48,580 nt of DNA from the NCBI GenBank assembly GCA_029263215.1, contig JAJCXY010000062.1:1-48580 (forward strand). The letters are read 5' to 3'. This document shows, piece after piece, positions 1-8,227 of the stretch; position 1 is the first letter of the stretch, and every line of letters begins with the position of its first letter. The notes under the pieces were generated by a model. The model had not been told where the DNA came from. It did no database searches and saw only the letters and a program-made list of their open reading frames with translations. A program made the position numbers and the translations under genes. The stretch comes from Acidimicrobiales bacterium (lineage in GTDB: Bacteria; Actinomycetota; Acidimicrobiia; Acidimicrobiales; Aldehydirespiratoraceae).

Positions 1-1079
1 ACCAGCTTGAACGTGGAGCCTGGCGCGTAGGTTCCCTGGATCGCACGATTGAGGATCGGTGAGAAGTTGTCTTCGGCGATGAGTTCTTCGAACTGCCTGC
101 TGGAGATGCCGTTTACGAAGTCGGCCGGCTCATAGGTGGGATAGGAGGCCATGGCGAGCAACGCGCCATCCCTCGGATCGACGGCCACCACCGAGCCCGC
201 TGAGGCCACGAACGGTGGCTCCCCCTCATCGAGTTCCTGGAGCCGTGCTCGCGCCAGTCCGCGATCCAGTTCTGTCTCGGCAAGATCTTGCAGATCGATG
301 TCGATTGTGAGCCACACGTCGTTGCCTGCCACCGGCGCTGATCCGAAATCCTTGCGCTCGTCCACCACATTGCCGCTGGCGTCGACCTCGAGGAAGCGCA
401 CGCCGGGCACGCCGCGGAGGTCGTCCTCGAACACCCGCTCCACGCCGGTCTTTCCTATCTCGTGATTCAGCTGATAGGTCTTCGCTTCATCTGCATCGGT
501 ATCGATCAGGGCATTGGCCACGTCCCACTCGGCGCGGGTGATCGGGCCTACATAGCCGAGCAGGTGGGCGGCGAGGCTGCCATAGGGGTAGTGGCGCACG
601 GTGCGTTGCACCACCTCGACACCGGGGAACTCATCGGGCCTCTCCCCCACGAACACCAACAGTTCCGGATCAACATCCACCGCCACCGGGATCCGCTCGA
701 ACGGCCCATAGGAACGGTCTGCCACCTCTTCACGGATCGCATCGACCTTGGTGAGACGACCCGAGCGACTCACCGCAATGGCCAACCGGAGAAACATCAC
801 CTCCTGGGCGGCAGCATCCATCTCCGAAAGGGCGGCCCTGTCGATGGTGACCACCTGCACAACCTTGTTGTCGACGATCACCCTCCCGTTTCGGTCGAGG
901 ATGCGCCCCCGCGGAGCCTCCTCGTAGACCGGCTCCAGCACGTTGGTGAGCGCCTCCTGCTGGAACTGCTCACTCTCCAGGGCCTGGAGATACCAGAGGC
1001 GCGCCACCAACGCGCCGAAGAGCGAAAAGGCCACGAAGGCAAATATGCGAAGGCGAACTCTCTGGGGATCCTCCTCCAT
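1..1079 (-). CDS. mrdA: Penicillin-binding protein 2 (partial, 3' end outside window)
   Basis: This is the transpeptidase of the cell-elongation machinery, which cross-links peptidoglycan outside the membrane. A membrane anchor lies at about residues 9-29. It is followed by the dimerisation domain, which includes a GRILDRNG motif near residue 56 and YPYGSLAAHLLGYVG in the PBP2 hinge region. The frame leaves the window just past the active-site STFK motif (Ser355, Lys358), so most of the transpeptidase domain, including the SxN and KTG motifs, is not visible. Its ATG overlaps the mreD stop as ATGA, which implies translational coupling in an mreB-mreC-mreD-mrdA operon. An FtsI-type PBP is less likely next to mreBCD. 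Confidence 0.93.
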   Translation of the reverse strand, partial: MEEDPQRVRLRIFAFVAFSLFGALVARLWYLQALESEQFQQEALTNVLEPVYEEAPRGRILDRNGRVIVDNKVVQVVTIDRAALSEMDAAAQEVMFLRLAIAVSRSGRLTKVDAIREEVADRSYGPFERIPVAVDVDPELLVFVGERPDEFPGVEVVQRTVRHYPYGSLAAHLLGYVGPITRAEWDVANALIDTDADEAKTYQLNHEIGKTGVERVFEDDLRGVPGVRFLEVDASGNVVDERKDFGSAPVAGNDVWLTIDIDLQDLAETELDRGLARARLQELDEGEPPFVASAGSVVAVDPRDGALLAMASYPTYEPADFVNGISSRQFEELIAEDNFSPILNRAIQGTYAPGSTFKL

Positions 1080-1570
1080 CAGCGCGCCTCGCCGGCGACG
1101 AGAGCCCAGCGCATCATCGGCGCCGCCACCGGAGTGAGAGCGCCATTGACCACGCCCACCACCAGGCTCACCCTCAGCATCTCGACGTCGACCAGGCCCC
1201 GCTGGCCCACCAGCTCACCGATGAGGGCGTAACCGACCACGGTGGAGGCGCTGGCCAGGCCGACAACCGCAACCAGCTGGAACCGGGAGTCGTGGAACAG
1301 ACCTTCCTCCAATGAGCCCACCGCGAAGGCAACCAGCGCGAAAGTGACCGCGGCAACGCCGAGCGGGGTCGGGAGGTATACGTCCCAGATCAAGCCGGCG
1401 ACGAACCCGATCATCGGACCGCGTTCAGGACCGGCGAAGAATCCGGCGATCACCGCAACGAGAGCCAGCAGCTCAGGGGCCACCCCCGCCAGTCGAACGT
1501 CGATGAACACGGTGAGTTGAAAGATGATCGCAATCAGGTAAATCGCGGCGAGCTTGACGGGGGTACTCAT
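1079..1570 (-). CDS. mreD: Rod shape-determining protein MreD
   Basis: This is an integral membrane component of the elongasome, which links MreB filaments with the PBP2/RodA machinery. The 163-residue product is almost entirely hydrophobic, with about five predicted membrane segments and the short length typical of MreD. A conserved-type stretch around GFVAGLIWDVYLPTPLG (residues about 54-70) fits the family. The start codon overlaps the mreC stop by four bases and its own stop overlaps the PBP2 start, so the three genes are probably co-translated. MreD is poorly conserved in sequence, so the call rests on position plus topology. Confidence 0.85.
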   Translation of the reverse strand: MSTPVKLAAIYLIAIIFQLTVFIDVRLAGVAPELLALVAVIAGFFAGPERGPMIGFVAGLIWDVYLPTPLGVAAVTFALVAFAVGSLEEGLFHDSRFQLVAVVGLASASTVVGYALIGELVGQRGLVDVEMLRVSLVVGVVNGALTPVAAPMMRWALVAGEAR

Positions 1571-2505
1571 CCGTCCTCGCTCTCAACCTCGGCTGGATCG
1601 GGCTCAACCGCGGGAGTGACGATAGGGCCCGGCACGGGCTCTTCGAGGGGCACCTGATCGATGCCTTCGGCCAGCAGCACGGTGACGAAACCCAGATCGC
1701 TCACGTCGTTGGACAACTGCACCGTCACCTCGAGCGACAGTCCGTCGACAGCCTGCTCGGCGACTGTCACCCACCCGATGGGGATCTCGGCCGGATACCG
1801 ACTCGCAGCTGCGGTGACTACCACGGTTCCCGGCGCGGGGAGAAGGGACAGGTCGTCGTCTTCGGGCCAATCGAGGCCCTGGTCGATCTTGAACAGACCT
1901 TCGCGCCCAGGTTCGGCCTGGCCGAGTCCGACCTCGTCGGTGTCGACGAGGCGAACACCTACGACAAGATTACTGTCGCTGATCAACTGCACGGTTGCGG
2001 TGGTGACATCCACCCGATCGACGCGGCCGACCAGGCCGGCGCCGGTGACGACGGCCATTCCCGATCGAATTCCTGAGTTGCTGCCCTTGTCGATGGTGAT
2101 CACATCGGAATCGAAATTACCGACTGCGCCGCGCACAACGGTCGCGGTCTCGAACGGGACGTCCTCGAGGTAGGTGATGTCGGTGGCATCGAGGAGACGC
2201 TGAAAGGCGAGCCGCTCGGCCTCGGCACGAATCTGATCGCCGCGAAGTGCGTCGAGTTCGTCGCGCAAGACGGCGTTCTGCGCTTCGAGGTCGTCGTAGT
2301 CGAACACCGCATTCCATGCATCGGAGAACGGCGAGAAGACCGTGCCCGCGACCTCGGTGACCGGATGGAGAAGGTCGCGAACGAACCGTTGGGCCGAGTC
2401 GAGCGGGCCGAAGCTGCGGAGGTCGAGCGTGAGCAGGGTGATCGCAGTGAGCACCAGCAAGATGAGCCGGTGTCGTGATCGCCCGATGCGCTGGGCGAGC
2501 GCCAT
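1567..2505 (-). CDS. mreC: Rod shape-determining protein MreC
   Basis: This is a bitopic scaffold of the elongasome, anchored in the membrane with most of the protein outside. It has an N-terminal membrane segment at about residues 13-30. A coiled coil follows at about 70-110 (the DLEAQNAVLRDELDALRGD region), then the two small beta domains with GNFDSDVITIDKGSNSGI and the DxNLVVGVRL-type segment. The C-terminus is an acidic, proline-rich tail ending in EVESEDG. The start is an ATG 12 bases after the mreB stop. I see no Shine-Dalgarno sequence, so translation may depend on coupling to mreB. Confidence 0.93.
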   Translation of the reverse strand: MALAQRIGRSRHRLILLVLTAITLLTLDLRSFGPLDSAQRFVRDLLHPVTEVAGTVFSPFSDAWNAVFDYDDLEAQNAVLRDELDALRGDQIRAEAERLAFQRLLDATDITYLEDVPFETATVVRGAVGNFDSDVITIDKGSNSGIRSGMAVVTGAGLVGRVDRVDVTTATVQLISDSNLVVGVRLVDTDEVGLGQAEPGREGLFKIDQGLDWPEDDDLSLLPAPGTVVVTAAASRYPAEIPIGWVTVAEQAVDGLSLEVTVQLSNDVSDLGFVTVLLAEGIDQVPLEEPVPGPIVTPAVEPDPAEVESEDG

Positions 2506-2517
2506 GGCGAGGAGGGG

Positions 2518-3621
2518 CTAGAGCTCGCCCGAGCTCAGGACGACCCCTCGAAGGGCCTCGAACTCCTCGAGCACCTGGCCTGAGCCGGTGGCAACTGCAT
2601 AGAGCGGATCCGGTGCGAGCTGGATCGGCATGCCCGTCTCATCGGTGAGCCGATCTTCGATCCCCCGAAGCAGGGCACCGCCACCGGCGAGGGTGATTCC
2701 GCGGTCCATGATGTCGGCGGCGAGTTCGGGAGGGGTCTTGTCGAGGGTGGATTTCACCGCGTCGCAGATGGCAGCCACCGGCTCCTCGAGCGCCTCACGA
2801 ATCTCGCCGGTGGTCACGATGATCGTGCGAGGGAGACCAGATACGAGGTCGCGGCCTCGGATCTCTGCGTTGAGTTCCTTCTCGAGCGGCCAAGCCGAGC
2901 CCAGCTGCATCTTGATTTCTTCAGCGGTGCGCTCACCGAGCGCGAGGCTGAACTCCTTCTTGACGTACTGGATGATGGCGTCGTCGAGCTCGTCGCCACC
3001 GACGCGCGCCGACTGGCTGGCCACGACACCACCGAGTGAGATGACGGCTACTTCGGTTGTGCCACCGCCGATATCGACGATCATGTTGCCGGTGGGCTCC
3101 TGGACCGGGAGACCGGCTCCGATCGCGGCCGCCATCGGCTCTTCGATTATGTAGGCCGGCTTGCGGGCTCCGGCGAATTCCGCAGCTTCCTGAACGGCAC
3201 GCTGCTCGACGCCGGTGATACCCGACGGAACCGCTATCACCATGCGGGGCTTGGCCCACTTGCGCTGGTGCACCTTCTGGATGAAGTAGCGCAGCATCTT
3301 CTCGCAGATCTCGAAGTCGGCGATCACGCCGTCTTTGAGAGGGCGGATGGCCTGGATGTGAGATGGGGTGCGCCCGATCATGCGCTTGGCTTCCACACCG
3401 ACGGCGAGGGGCTTGCCGTCGTGGGTGTTGATAGCAACCACCGACGGCTCGTCGAGCACGATGCCTTCACCGCGCACATAGACGAGTGTGTTGGCGGTGC
3501 CGAGGTCGACCGCCATGTCGCGACCTACGACGGCGCCGAAGCTGGAGAGGAAGGAGTCTAGAACCATGGGAACGAGCCTCTTGACCGGACGGGGGTGGGG
3601 TACAGCCAGAGGAAGATCCAT
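2518..3621 (-). CDS. mreB: Rod shape-determining protein MreB (actin homologue)
   Basis: This cytoplasmic actin-like ATPase forms membrane-associated filaments that position cell-wall synthesis. The phosphate-1 loop DLGTANT, the [10 protein letters not shown] phosphate-2 motif and the C-terminal [12 protein letters not shown] adenosine motif are all present. Two starts compete. The ATG at 3621 has a strong GGAGGG ribosome site 9 bases upstream and adds 18 residues. The ATG at 3567 has AGAGG and gives the usual 349-residue length. I chose 3621 for its ribosome site, but 3567 is possible. It is first in the mreBCD-PBP2 cluster and follows ndk after about 106 bases. Presence of mreB suggests a rod-shaped or once rod-shaped cell. 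Confidence 0.95.
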   Translation of the reverse strand: MDLPLAVPHPRPVKRLVPMVLDSFLSSFGAVVGRDMAVDLGTANTLVYVRGEGIVLDEPSVVAINTHDGKPLAVGVEAKRMIGRTPSHIQAIRPLKDGVIADFEICEKMLRYFIQKVHQRKWAKPRMVIAVPSGITGVEQRAVQEAAEFAGARKPAYIIEEPMAAAIGAGLPVQEPTGNMIVDIGGGTTEVAVISLGGVVASQSARVGGDELDDAIIQYVKKEFSLALGERTAEEIKMQLGSAWPLEKELNAEIRGRDLVSGLPRTIIVTTGEIREALEEPVAAICDAVKSTLDKTPPELAADIMDRGITLAGGGALLRGIEDRLTDETGMPIQLAPDPLYAVATGSGQVLEEFEALRGVVLSSGEL

Positions 3622-3727
3622 GGAAGACTCCCTCCGCTCAGGGAAGTGTAGGCGCGAATGGTCACAAGAATGCAATAGAGATACGGCGTGTAATCATTCC
3701 ACCACTGTGAGTGGTGATGGTGGGTGA

Positions 3728-4135
3728 CTACAGATCGGGAAAGAAGATGCCGATCTCGCGCTCCGCCGATGCCAGCGAATCAGAACCGTGGATCAGGTTC
3801 TCGGTGAAGAGGGTGCCGAGATCGCCACGGACCGTGCCCGGCGCAGCCTCGAGCGGGTTGGTGGCACCCATCATCTGGCGTACCACCTTCCACGTGTCCT
3901 CGGGCCCTTCGACCACTGCCACCAGGGCCGGTCCCCTGCTCATGAACTCGACGAGGCCGGCGTAGAAAGGCTTGCCCACGTGCTCCTCGTAGTGCCGAGC
4001 GAGGGTGCCGGCATCGAGGGAGCGCAGCTCTGCGGCGACGAGCCCGAATCCCTTCGTCTCCAGACGGCCGAGGATTTCCCCTACGAGGCCCCGTTCTACG
4101 GCGTCGGGCTTGCAGATGATGAGGGTGCGATCCAT
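3728..4135 (-). CDS. ndk: Nucleoside diphosphate kinase
   Basis: This enzyme transfers the gamma phosphate from ATP to other nucleoside diphosphates through a phospho-histidine, keeping NTP and dNTP pools balanced. The 135-residue length is normal. The catalytic histidine is His116 in NLIHGSDS. The IICKPDAVERGLVGEI start and the ATNPLEAAPGTVRGD nucleotide-binding segment are intact. It lies upstream of mreB on the same strand. The intergenic stretch holds a 7-bp hairpin (3700-3716) but no convincing promoter or T-run. Confidence 0.97.
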   Translation of the reverse strand: MDRTLIICKPDAVERGLVGEILGRLETKGFGLVAAELRSLDAGTLARHYEEHVGKPFYAGLVEFMSRGPALVAVVEGPEDTWKVVRQMMGATNPLEAAPGTVRGDLGTLFTENLIHGSDSLASAEREIGIFFPDL

Positions 4136-4183
4136 CCGGCGAGGCTATCGAGGCCCGACCAAGATCGGGTCTGCGAACTGGCG

Positions 4184-4915
4184 TCAGGTGTCGAGCTCGA
4201 AGCTCGGAATCGAGGGAGCGTAGGTCGTGCCATTTTGGCCGACGATCGAATTGATCGTCACCAAGACCTCGAAGTCGCTACTGCTCAGGCCCTCCCACTT
4301 GAAGGTGATCCTGCCCTTTCTGTTGGTGGTGCCGGTCGTGCTCGCCGTTGTTCCGTCGGCCAGGGTGAAGGTAACCGAGACGTCGGCCTTCTTGAGATTG
4401 TCGCCGTTCTCGTCCTTGAGCGTGATCCTGGCTTTGGCGACCCAGCCGTCGTCGTAATAGGTGCGATCGCGCCAGCTCGTCTTGGAGACCTCGTCGGGTG
4501 CCACGGTCGTGGTGGTGGCCGGCGCCGCGGTGGTTGTCGGTGCCGCGGTAGTGGTGGTCGTGGGTGCAGCCGTAGTTGTCGTCGCCGCCATTGTGGTGGT
4601 GGTAGTAGTGCTCGTCGTTGTGGTGGCGGCCGCCGCCGTCGTCGTAGTGGCTGGTGCGGCTGTCGTGGTGGTGGTCGAAGTTGTCGACGATGTGGCCGCC
4701 GCGGTGGTAGTCGTCACGTCGAACGCCGCCAGGTCCTTTTGACCGATGTCCTCGGCGGTGTCGGTGTAGTGCTCCTCGATACCTTCGTCCATCATCTCGA
4801 AGCTGGCCGTGCTGCCGACCACCAGCAGTGAAACGACGAGTGCGTACTCGACGCCGGTGACACCCCGGTCGTCTCGCCTGGAATGTCGATTGAAGAACCT
4901 GCGCAGATAGGCCAC
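4184..4915 (-). CDS. Flp-type pilin with threonine-rich linker and C-terminal domain
   Basis: This 243-residue protein appears to be a surface pilin or pseudopilin of the Tad type. Residues 1-40 are a type IVb prepilin leader. A basic segment ends in Gly18, Glu23 sits at +5 and is followed by Tyr, and then comes a hydrophobic helix, as in Flp pilins (G-x4-E-Y). Residues 68-140 are almost only Thr, Ala and Pro, a typical glycosylatable stalk. Residues 141-243 form a beta-rich domain (WVAKARITLKDENGD, ADVSVTFTL, GRITFKW), resembling bacterial Ig-like repeats. Flp pilins are normally about 60 residues, so this is a fusion. The GTG start has no visible ribosome site. The Tad machinery is encoded at 21474-28133. 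Confidence 0.75.
   Translation of the reverse strand: MAYLRRFFNRHSRRDDRGVTGVEYALVVSLLVVGSTASFEMMDEGIEEHYTDTAEDIGQKDLAAFDVTTTTAAATSSTTSTTTTTAAPATTTTAAAATTTTSTTTTTTMAATTTTAAPTTTTTAAPTTTAAPATTTTVAPDEVSKTSWRDRTYYDDGWVAKARITLKDENGDNLKKADVSVTFTLADGTTASTTGTTNRKGRITFKWEGLSSSDFEVLVTINSIVGQNGTTYAPSIPSFELDT
4496..4714 (-). repeat. Low-complexity Thr/Ala/Pro-coding repeat
   Basis: Irregular ACC/ACG/ACT-rich triplets encode the threonine-rich linker of the Flp-type pilin. Such tracts can change length by slippage, and they also create a spurious valine-rich open frame on the other strand. Confidence 0.8.
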
Positions 4916-4953
4916 GAGATAGTGATCGGCCGGCGATGGGGCGCGACTTCATG

Positions 4954-4987
4954 GGTCGATCGGGCCTATCTGGCGGGCCGATCGACC
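4954..4987 (-). terminator. Hairpin after folC, candidate terminator
   Basis: A perfect 10-bp stem (GGTCGATCGG with CCGATCGACC) encloses a 14-base loop, 16 bases after the folC stop and before the pilin gene on the same strand. No T-run follows, so it is either a non-canonical actinobacterial terminator or an operator. Confidence 0.4.
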
Positions 4988-5002
4988 TAGGGACTTCCGG
5001 CC

Positions 5003-6301
5003 TTAGAGGTCGTCGGCGAGTGCCCTGACCGCGCCCACGACGGTGATGGAACCCGCCACCACCACCATGTCGTCGGCGTCGACCTGGCCGAGAACATGAT
5101 CGAAGGCAGTCTCGACATCGGCGACTGCCTCCGCCACAGCGCCTGCTTCGATCGCCGCATCTCGCAGCACCGCGGCCTCGACACCCCGTGCGGTGGGTGC
5201 GGTGCAGGCCACCACGAGTTCGTAGCCCGCCACGTCGAGTGCCTTGCACACCGCCACAGGATCACGGCCGTCCTGCATCCCGATAACCAGGTATCGGCGA
5301 TGCCCTTCACCGAAGTCGTGGGCAGCCGCGCTCGCCAGGGCGGCCGCGCCCGGCACATTGTGGGCGGCATCGATGAGTACCAGCGGGCTGCGGTGCACAA
5401 TCTCGAGCCGGCCCGGCACCTCGATGGTGTCGAGGGCTTCGACAACGACATCCTCGGGCAAAGGAGCATCGAAGAACTCCTCCACCACCGTGACCGCCAG
5501 CGCGGCATTGTCGCCCTGATGGGAACCATGGAGACGAATGAAAACCTGCTCGAGTTCGGTGCGAGGGGTACGGATCGTGATTGCCCGGCCGCCCACTGCG
5601 AGTTGGTCTTCGACAAGAGCGAAGTCGGTGTCGCGAAGAACTGTGCGGACCGCGCCCTCGGCGGCAAAGACGCCCGCCAGGTCCGGATCGGACTCGCCCA
5701 GCACGAGCACCGATTCGGGCCCGATGATGCCAGCCTTCTCCTCAGCTATCGAGCGACGCCAGTCGCCTTCACCGGAGGTGTGGTCGAGGCCCACATTGGT
5801 GACCACCGCGATCTGGGCCGACACAACATTGGTGGCGTCGTAACGGCCGAGCATCCCCACCTCGACCACGGCCACGTCGACAGCTTCGTTGGAGAAGTGG
5901 AGCAGGGCAGCCGCGGTGACCGTCTCGAACCAGGTGAGCTGGCCCAGCTCATGGGCGGACGCGGCGAGCACCACATCACCGATGGATTCGCCGAACGCAT
6001 CATCGCCAATCGCTTCGGCACCGACCCGTATCCGTTCGTTCACCTGATGGAGATGAGGGCTGGTGTAGGTGCCGACCCTCAGCCCCATCGAAGTGAGCAT
6101 GCGCTCCACCAACCGAATGGTCGAACCCTTGCCGTTGGTTCCCGTCACATGGATGACGGGGTAGGCCTCTTGAGGGTCGCCGAGCGACTGCATGAGAGAT
6201 GTGATCGGCTCGAGGGAGAGTCCCTCTACGCTGCCGGCCCGCGGCAGGACCTCGTAGTTGATCAGGGAGTCGAGATGGTCGAGTGCCTCGTCGTAGTTCA
6301 C
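5003..6301 (-). CDS. folC: Folylpolyglutamate / dihydrofolate synthase
   Basis: This cytoplasmic Mur-ligase-family enzyme adds glutamate to folates using ATP, and often also makes dihydrofolate from dihydropteroate. The P-loop GTNGKGST, the TSPHL motif and the VEVGMLGRYDATNV magnesium/substrate segment are all present. The C-terminal Mur ligase domain contains LIDAAHNVPGA. I placed the start at GTG 6301, which gives the family-typical NYDEALDHLDSLINYE. An in-frame ATG at 6346 would overlap the clpX 3' end by 26 bases and add an arginine-rich extension. Neither has a clear ribosome site. It is last in the tig-clpP-clpX-folC run. Confidence 0.93.
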   Translation of the reverse strand: MNYDEALDHLDSLINYEVLPRAGSVEGLSLEPITSLMQSLGDPQEAYPVIHVTGTNGKGSTIRLVERMLTSMGLRVGTYTSPHLHQVNERIRVGAEAIGDDAFGESIGDVVLAASAHELGQLTWFETVTAAALLHFSNEAVDVAVVEVGMLGRYDATNVVSAQIAVVTNVGLDHTSGEGDWRRSIAEEKAGIIGPESVLVLGESDPDLAGVFAAEGAVRTVLRDTDFALVEDQLAVGGRAITIRTPRTELEQVFIRLHGSHQGDNAALAVTVVEEFFDAPLPEDVVVEALDTIEVPGRLEIVHRSPLVLIDAAHNVPGAAALASAAAHDFGEGHRRYLVIGMQDGRDPVAVCKALDVAGYELVVACTAPTARGVEAAVLRDAAIEAGAVAEAVADVETAFDHVLGQVDADDMVVVAGSITVVGAVRALADDL

Positions 6302-6320
6302 AGCCCGCGCAGGCGGAGAC

Positions 6321-7574
6321 TCAGCTCGCCCGGCGCCCCTCCGCATCGGTGACGATGGTGGGGTCGACCTTGTCGATCACCGCATCGCGGGTGACGATCA
6401 CCTTGTCGACATCGTTGCGGCCGGGGATGTCGTACATCGTGGCCAGCAGGGTTTCCTCGAGGATCGCCCTCAGGCCTCGGGCGCCGGTGGCCCGCTTGAT
6501 TGCCTCTTCGGCGATTGCGCCTAGGGCATCCTCGCTGAACTCCAACTCGACATCTTCGAATTCGAATATCTTCTGATACTGCTTCGCCAACGCGTTGCGA
6601 GGCTCGGTGAGGATCTCGATCAGGGCATCGCGCTCGAGTTGGCGTACTGCTCCAACCACCGGGAGGCGCCCGATGAACTCGGGGATCAGGCCGAACTTGG
6701 TGAGGTCCTCGGGCATCACTTCTTCGAAGATCGCCCCCAGGTCCTTGTCTTCGGGGCGGCGAATGTCGGCGCCGAAGCCGACGCCGCTGGTGCCGATCCG
6801 GTTCTCGACGATCTTCTCGATCCCGGCAAATGCCCCACCACAGATGAACAAGATGTTGGTGGTGTCGATCTGGAGGAATTCCTGGTGGGGGTGTTTGCGG
6901 CCGCCCTGTGGCGGCACCGCAGCGGTGGTGCCCTCCAGGATCTTCAAAAGGGCCTGCTGGACCCCTTCGCCCGACACGTCGCGGGTGATCGAGGGGTTCT
7001 CGCTCTTTCGGGCAACCTTGTCGATCTCGTCGATGTAGATGATGCCCGTCTCGGCCTTCTTGACGTCGTAGTCGGCCGCCTGGATCAGCTTGAGGAGGAT
7101 GTTCTCGACGTCTTCGCCCACATAGCCGGCCTCGGTGAGCGCGGTGGCATCGGCGATGGCGAACGGCACGTTGAGCATCCGAGCGAGGGTCTGCGCCATG
7201 AGCGTCTTGCCGCAGCCCGTTGGGCCGATGAGCAAGATGTTGGACTTCGCCAGCTCCACGTCGCCATCAAGGGTGGAGCCGAGCTCGACACGCTTGTAGT
7301 GGTTGTAGACCGCAACCGAGAGGATCCGCTTGGCCTTGTCCTGGCCGACTATGTAGTCGTTGAGAAAGGAATAGATGTCGCGCGGAGAAGGCAACTCTCC
7401 GAGACTCACCTCGGAGGTCTCGGCCAGTTCCTCTTCGATGATCTCGTTGCAGAGATCGATGCACTCGTCGCAGATGTAGACCCCGGGGCCCGCTATCAAC
7501 TTCTTAACCTGCTTCTGTGACTTGCCACAGAAGCTGCATTTCAGAAGTTCTCCACCCTCGCCGAACTTTGCCAC
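6321..7574 (-). CDS. clpX: ATP-dependent Clp protease ATP-binding subunit ClpX
   Basis: This AAA+ unfoldase feeds substrates, including SsrA-tagged proteins, into ClpP. The N-terminal zinc-binding domain has Cys13, Cys16, Cys35 and Cys38. Walker A GPTGCGKT and Walker [10 protein letters not shown] are intact. [12 protein letters not shown] segment and the arginine of [12 protein letters not shown] complete the ATPase core. The length of 417 residues is normal. The GTG start at 7574 has a strong GGGAGG ribosome site eight bases upstream. Its neighbour clpP is the partner peptidase, and the tag source (ssrA, smpB) is in the same window. Confidence 0.98.
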   Translation of the reverse strand: MAKFGEGGELLKCSFCGKSQKQVKKLIAGPGVYICDECIDLCNEIIEEELAETSEVSLGELPSPRDIYSFLNDYIVGQDKAKRILSVAVYNHYKRVELGSTLDGDVELAKSNILLIGPTGCGKTLMAQTLARMLNVPFAIADATALTEAGYVGEDVENILLKLIQAADYDVKKAETGIIYIDEIDKVARKSENPSITRDVSGEGVQQALLKILEGTTAAVPPQGGRKHPHQEFLQIDTTNILFICGGAFAGIEKIVENRIGTSGVGFGADIRRPEDKDLGAIFEEVMPEDLTKFGLIPEFIGRLPVVGAVRQLERDALIEILTEPRNALAKQYQKIFEFEDVELEFSEDALGAIAEEAIKRATGARGLRAILEETLLATMYDIPGRNDVDKVIVTRDAVIDKVDPTIVTDAEGRRAS

Positions 7575-7588
7575 GCGGTCTGCCTCCC

Positions 7589-8227
7589 TCAGCTGATCGA
7601 AGTGATCGGGCCGGTGTTGTCGACCAGGTTACGTGTTTCGATCACCTCGTCGATGATCCCATACTCGACGGCTTCCGCCGCGGTCATTACAAAATCTCGA
7701 TCGGTGTCGGCCGCGATCTTCTCGGCAGATTGTCCCGTGTGGTAGGCGAGCACCTCTTCGAGCGACGACTTCATGCGGGCGATCTCCGCCGCGATCAGCT
7801 CGATGTCGGAGGCCTGGCCTTGGGCCCCGGCGTAGGGCTGGTGGATCAGGATGCGAGCGTGGGGAAGGGCGAGGCGCTTGCCCCGAGCCCCCGCCGCGAG
7901 CAGTACGGCCGCGGCCGACGCGGCCTGGCCGAAGCAGATCGTGGTGATGTCGGGCTTGATGTAGGACATCGTGTCGTAGATCGCGAACAGTGCGTTGATG
8001 TCGCCACCGGGAGAGTTGATGTAGAGGTTGATGTCCTTGTCGGGATTCTCCGACTCCAGGTGCAGCAGCTGGGCGCAGATCAGGTTGGCGATGGTGTCGT
8101 CGATCGGCGTGCCGATGAAGATGATGTTCTCTTTGAGCAGGCGGCTGTAGAGGTCGTAGGCTCGCTCGCCGCGGTTGGTCTGCTCGACGACCGTCGGGAC
8201 CAAATAGTTACGCGGGTTGATATCCAT
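7589..8227 (-). CDS. clpP: ATP-dependent Clp protease proteolytic subunit ClpP
   Basis: This is the barrel-forming serine peptidase of the Clp protease. The catalytic Ser104 lies in FGQAASAA and His129 in ARILIHQP. The catalytic Asp is expected in the [10 protein letters not shown] segment, near residue 178. I start at ATG 8227, preceded by GAGGA at 6 bases. The GTG at 8230 is the alternative. The start overlaps the trigger factor stop (TGATG), so chaperone and protease are translationally coupled. Many actinobacteria carry two clpP genes in tandem, but only one is present here. Confidence 0.97.
   Translation of the reverse strand: MDINPRNYLVPTVVEQTNRGERAYDLYSRLLKENIIFIGTPIDDTIANLICAQLLHLESENPDKDINLYINSPGGDINALFAIYDTMSYIKPDITTICFGQAASAAAVLLAAGARGKRLALPHARILIHQPYAGAQGQASDIELIAAEIARMKSSLEEVLAYHTGQSAEKIAADTDRDFVMTAAEAVEYGIIDEVIETRNLVDNTGPITSIS

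Noticed and set aside
3700..3716. Terminator between ndk and mreB
   Set aside because: A 7-bp hairpin is present but no T-run follows on the transcribed strand, and the stem is too weak to call.
4461..4742. Valine/alanine-rich open frame opposite the pilin linker
   Set aside because: It is the antisense reading of ACC/ACG repeats and has no independent start signals.
5096..6352. Long open frame (about 418 codons) antisense to folC
   Set aside because: High-GC strand shadow. The composition is histidine- and arginine-rich with no domain, and folC is clear on the other strand.
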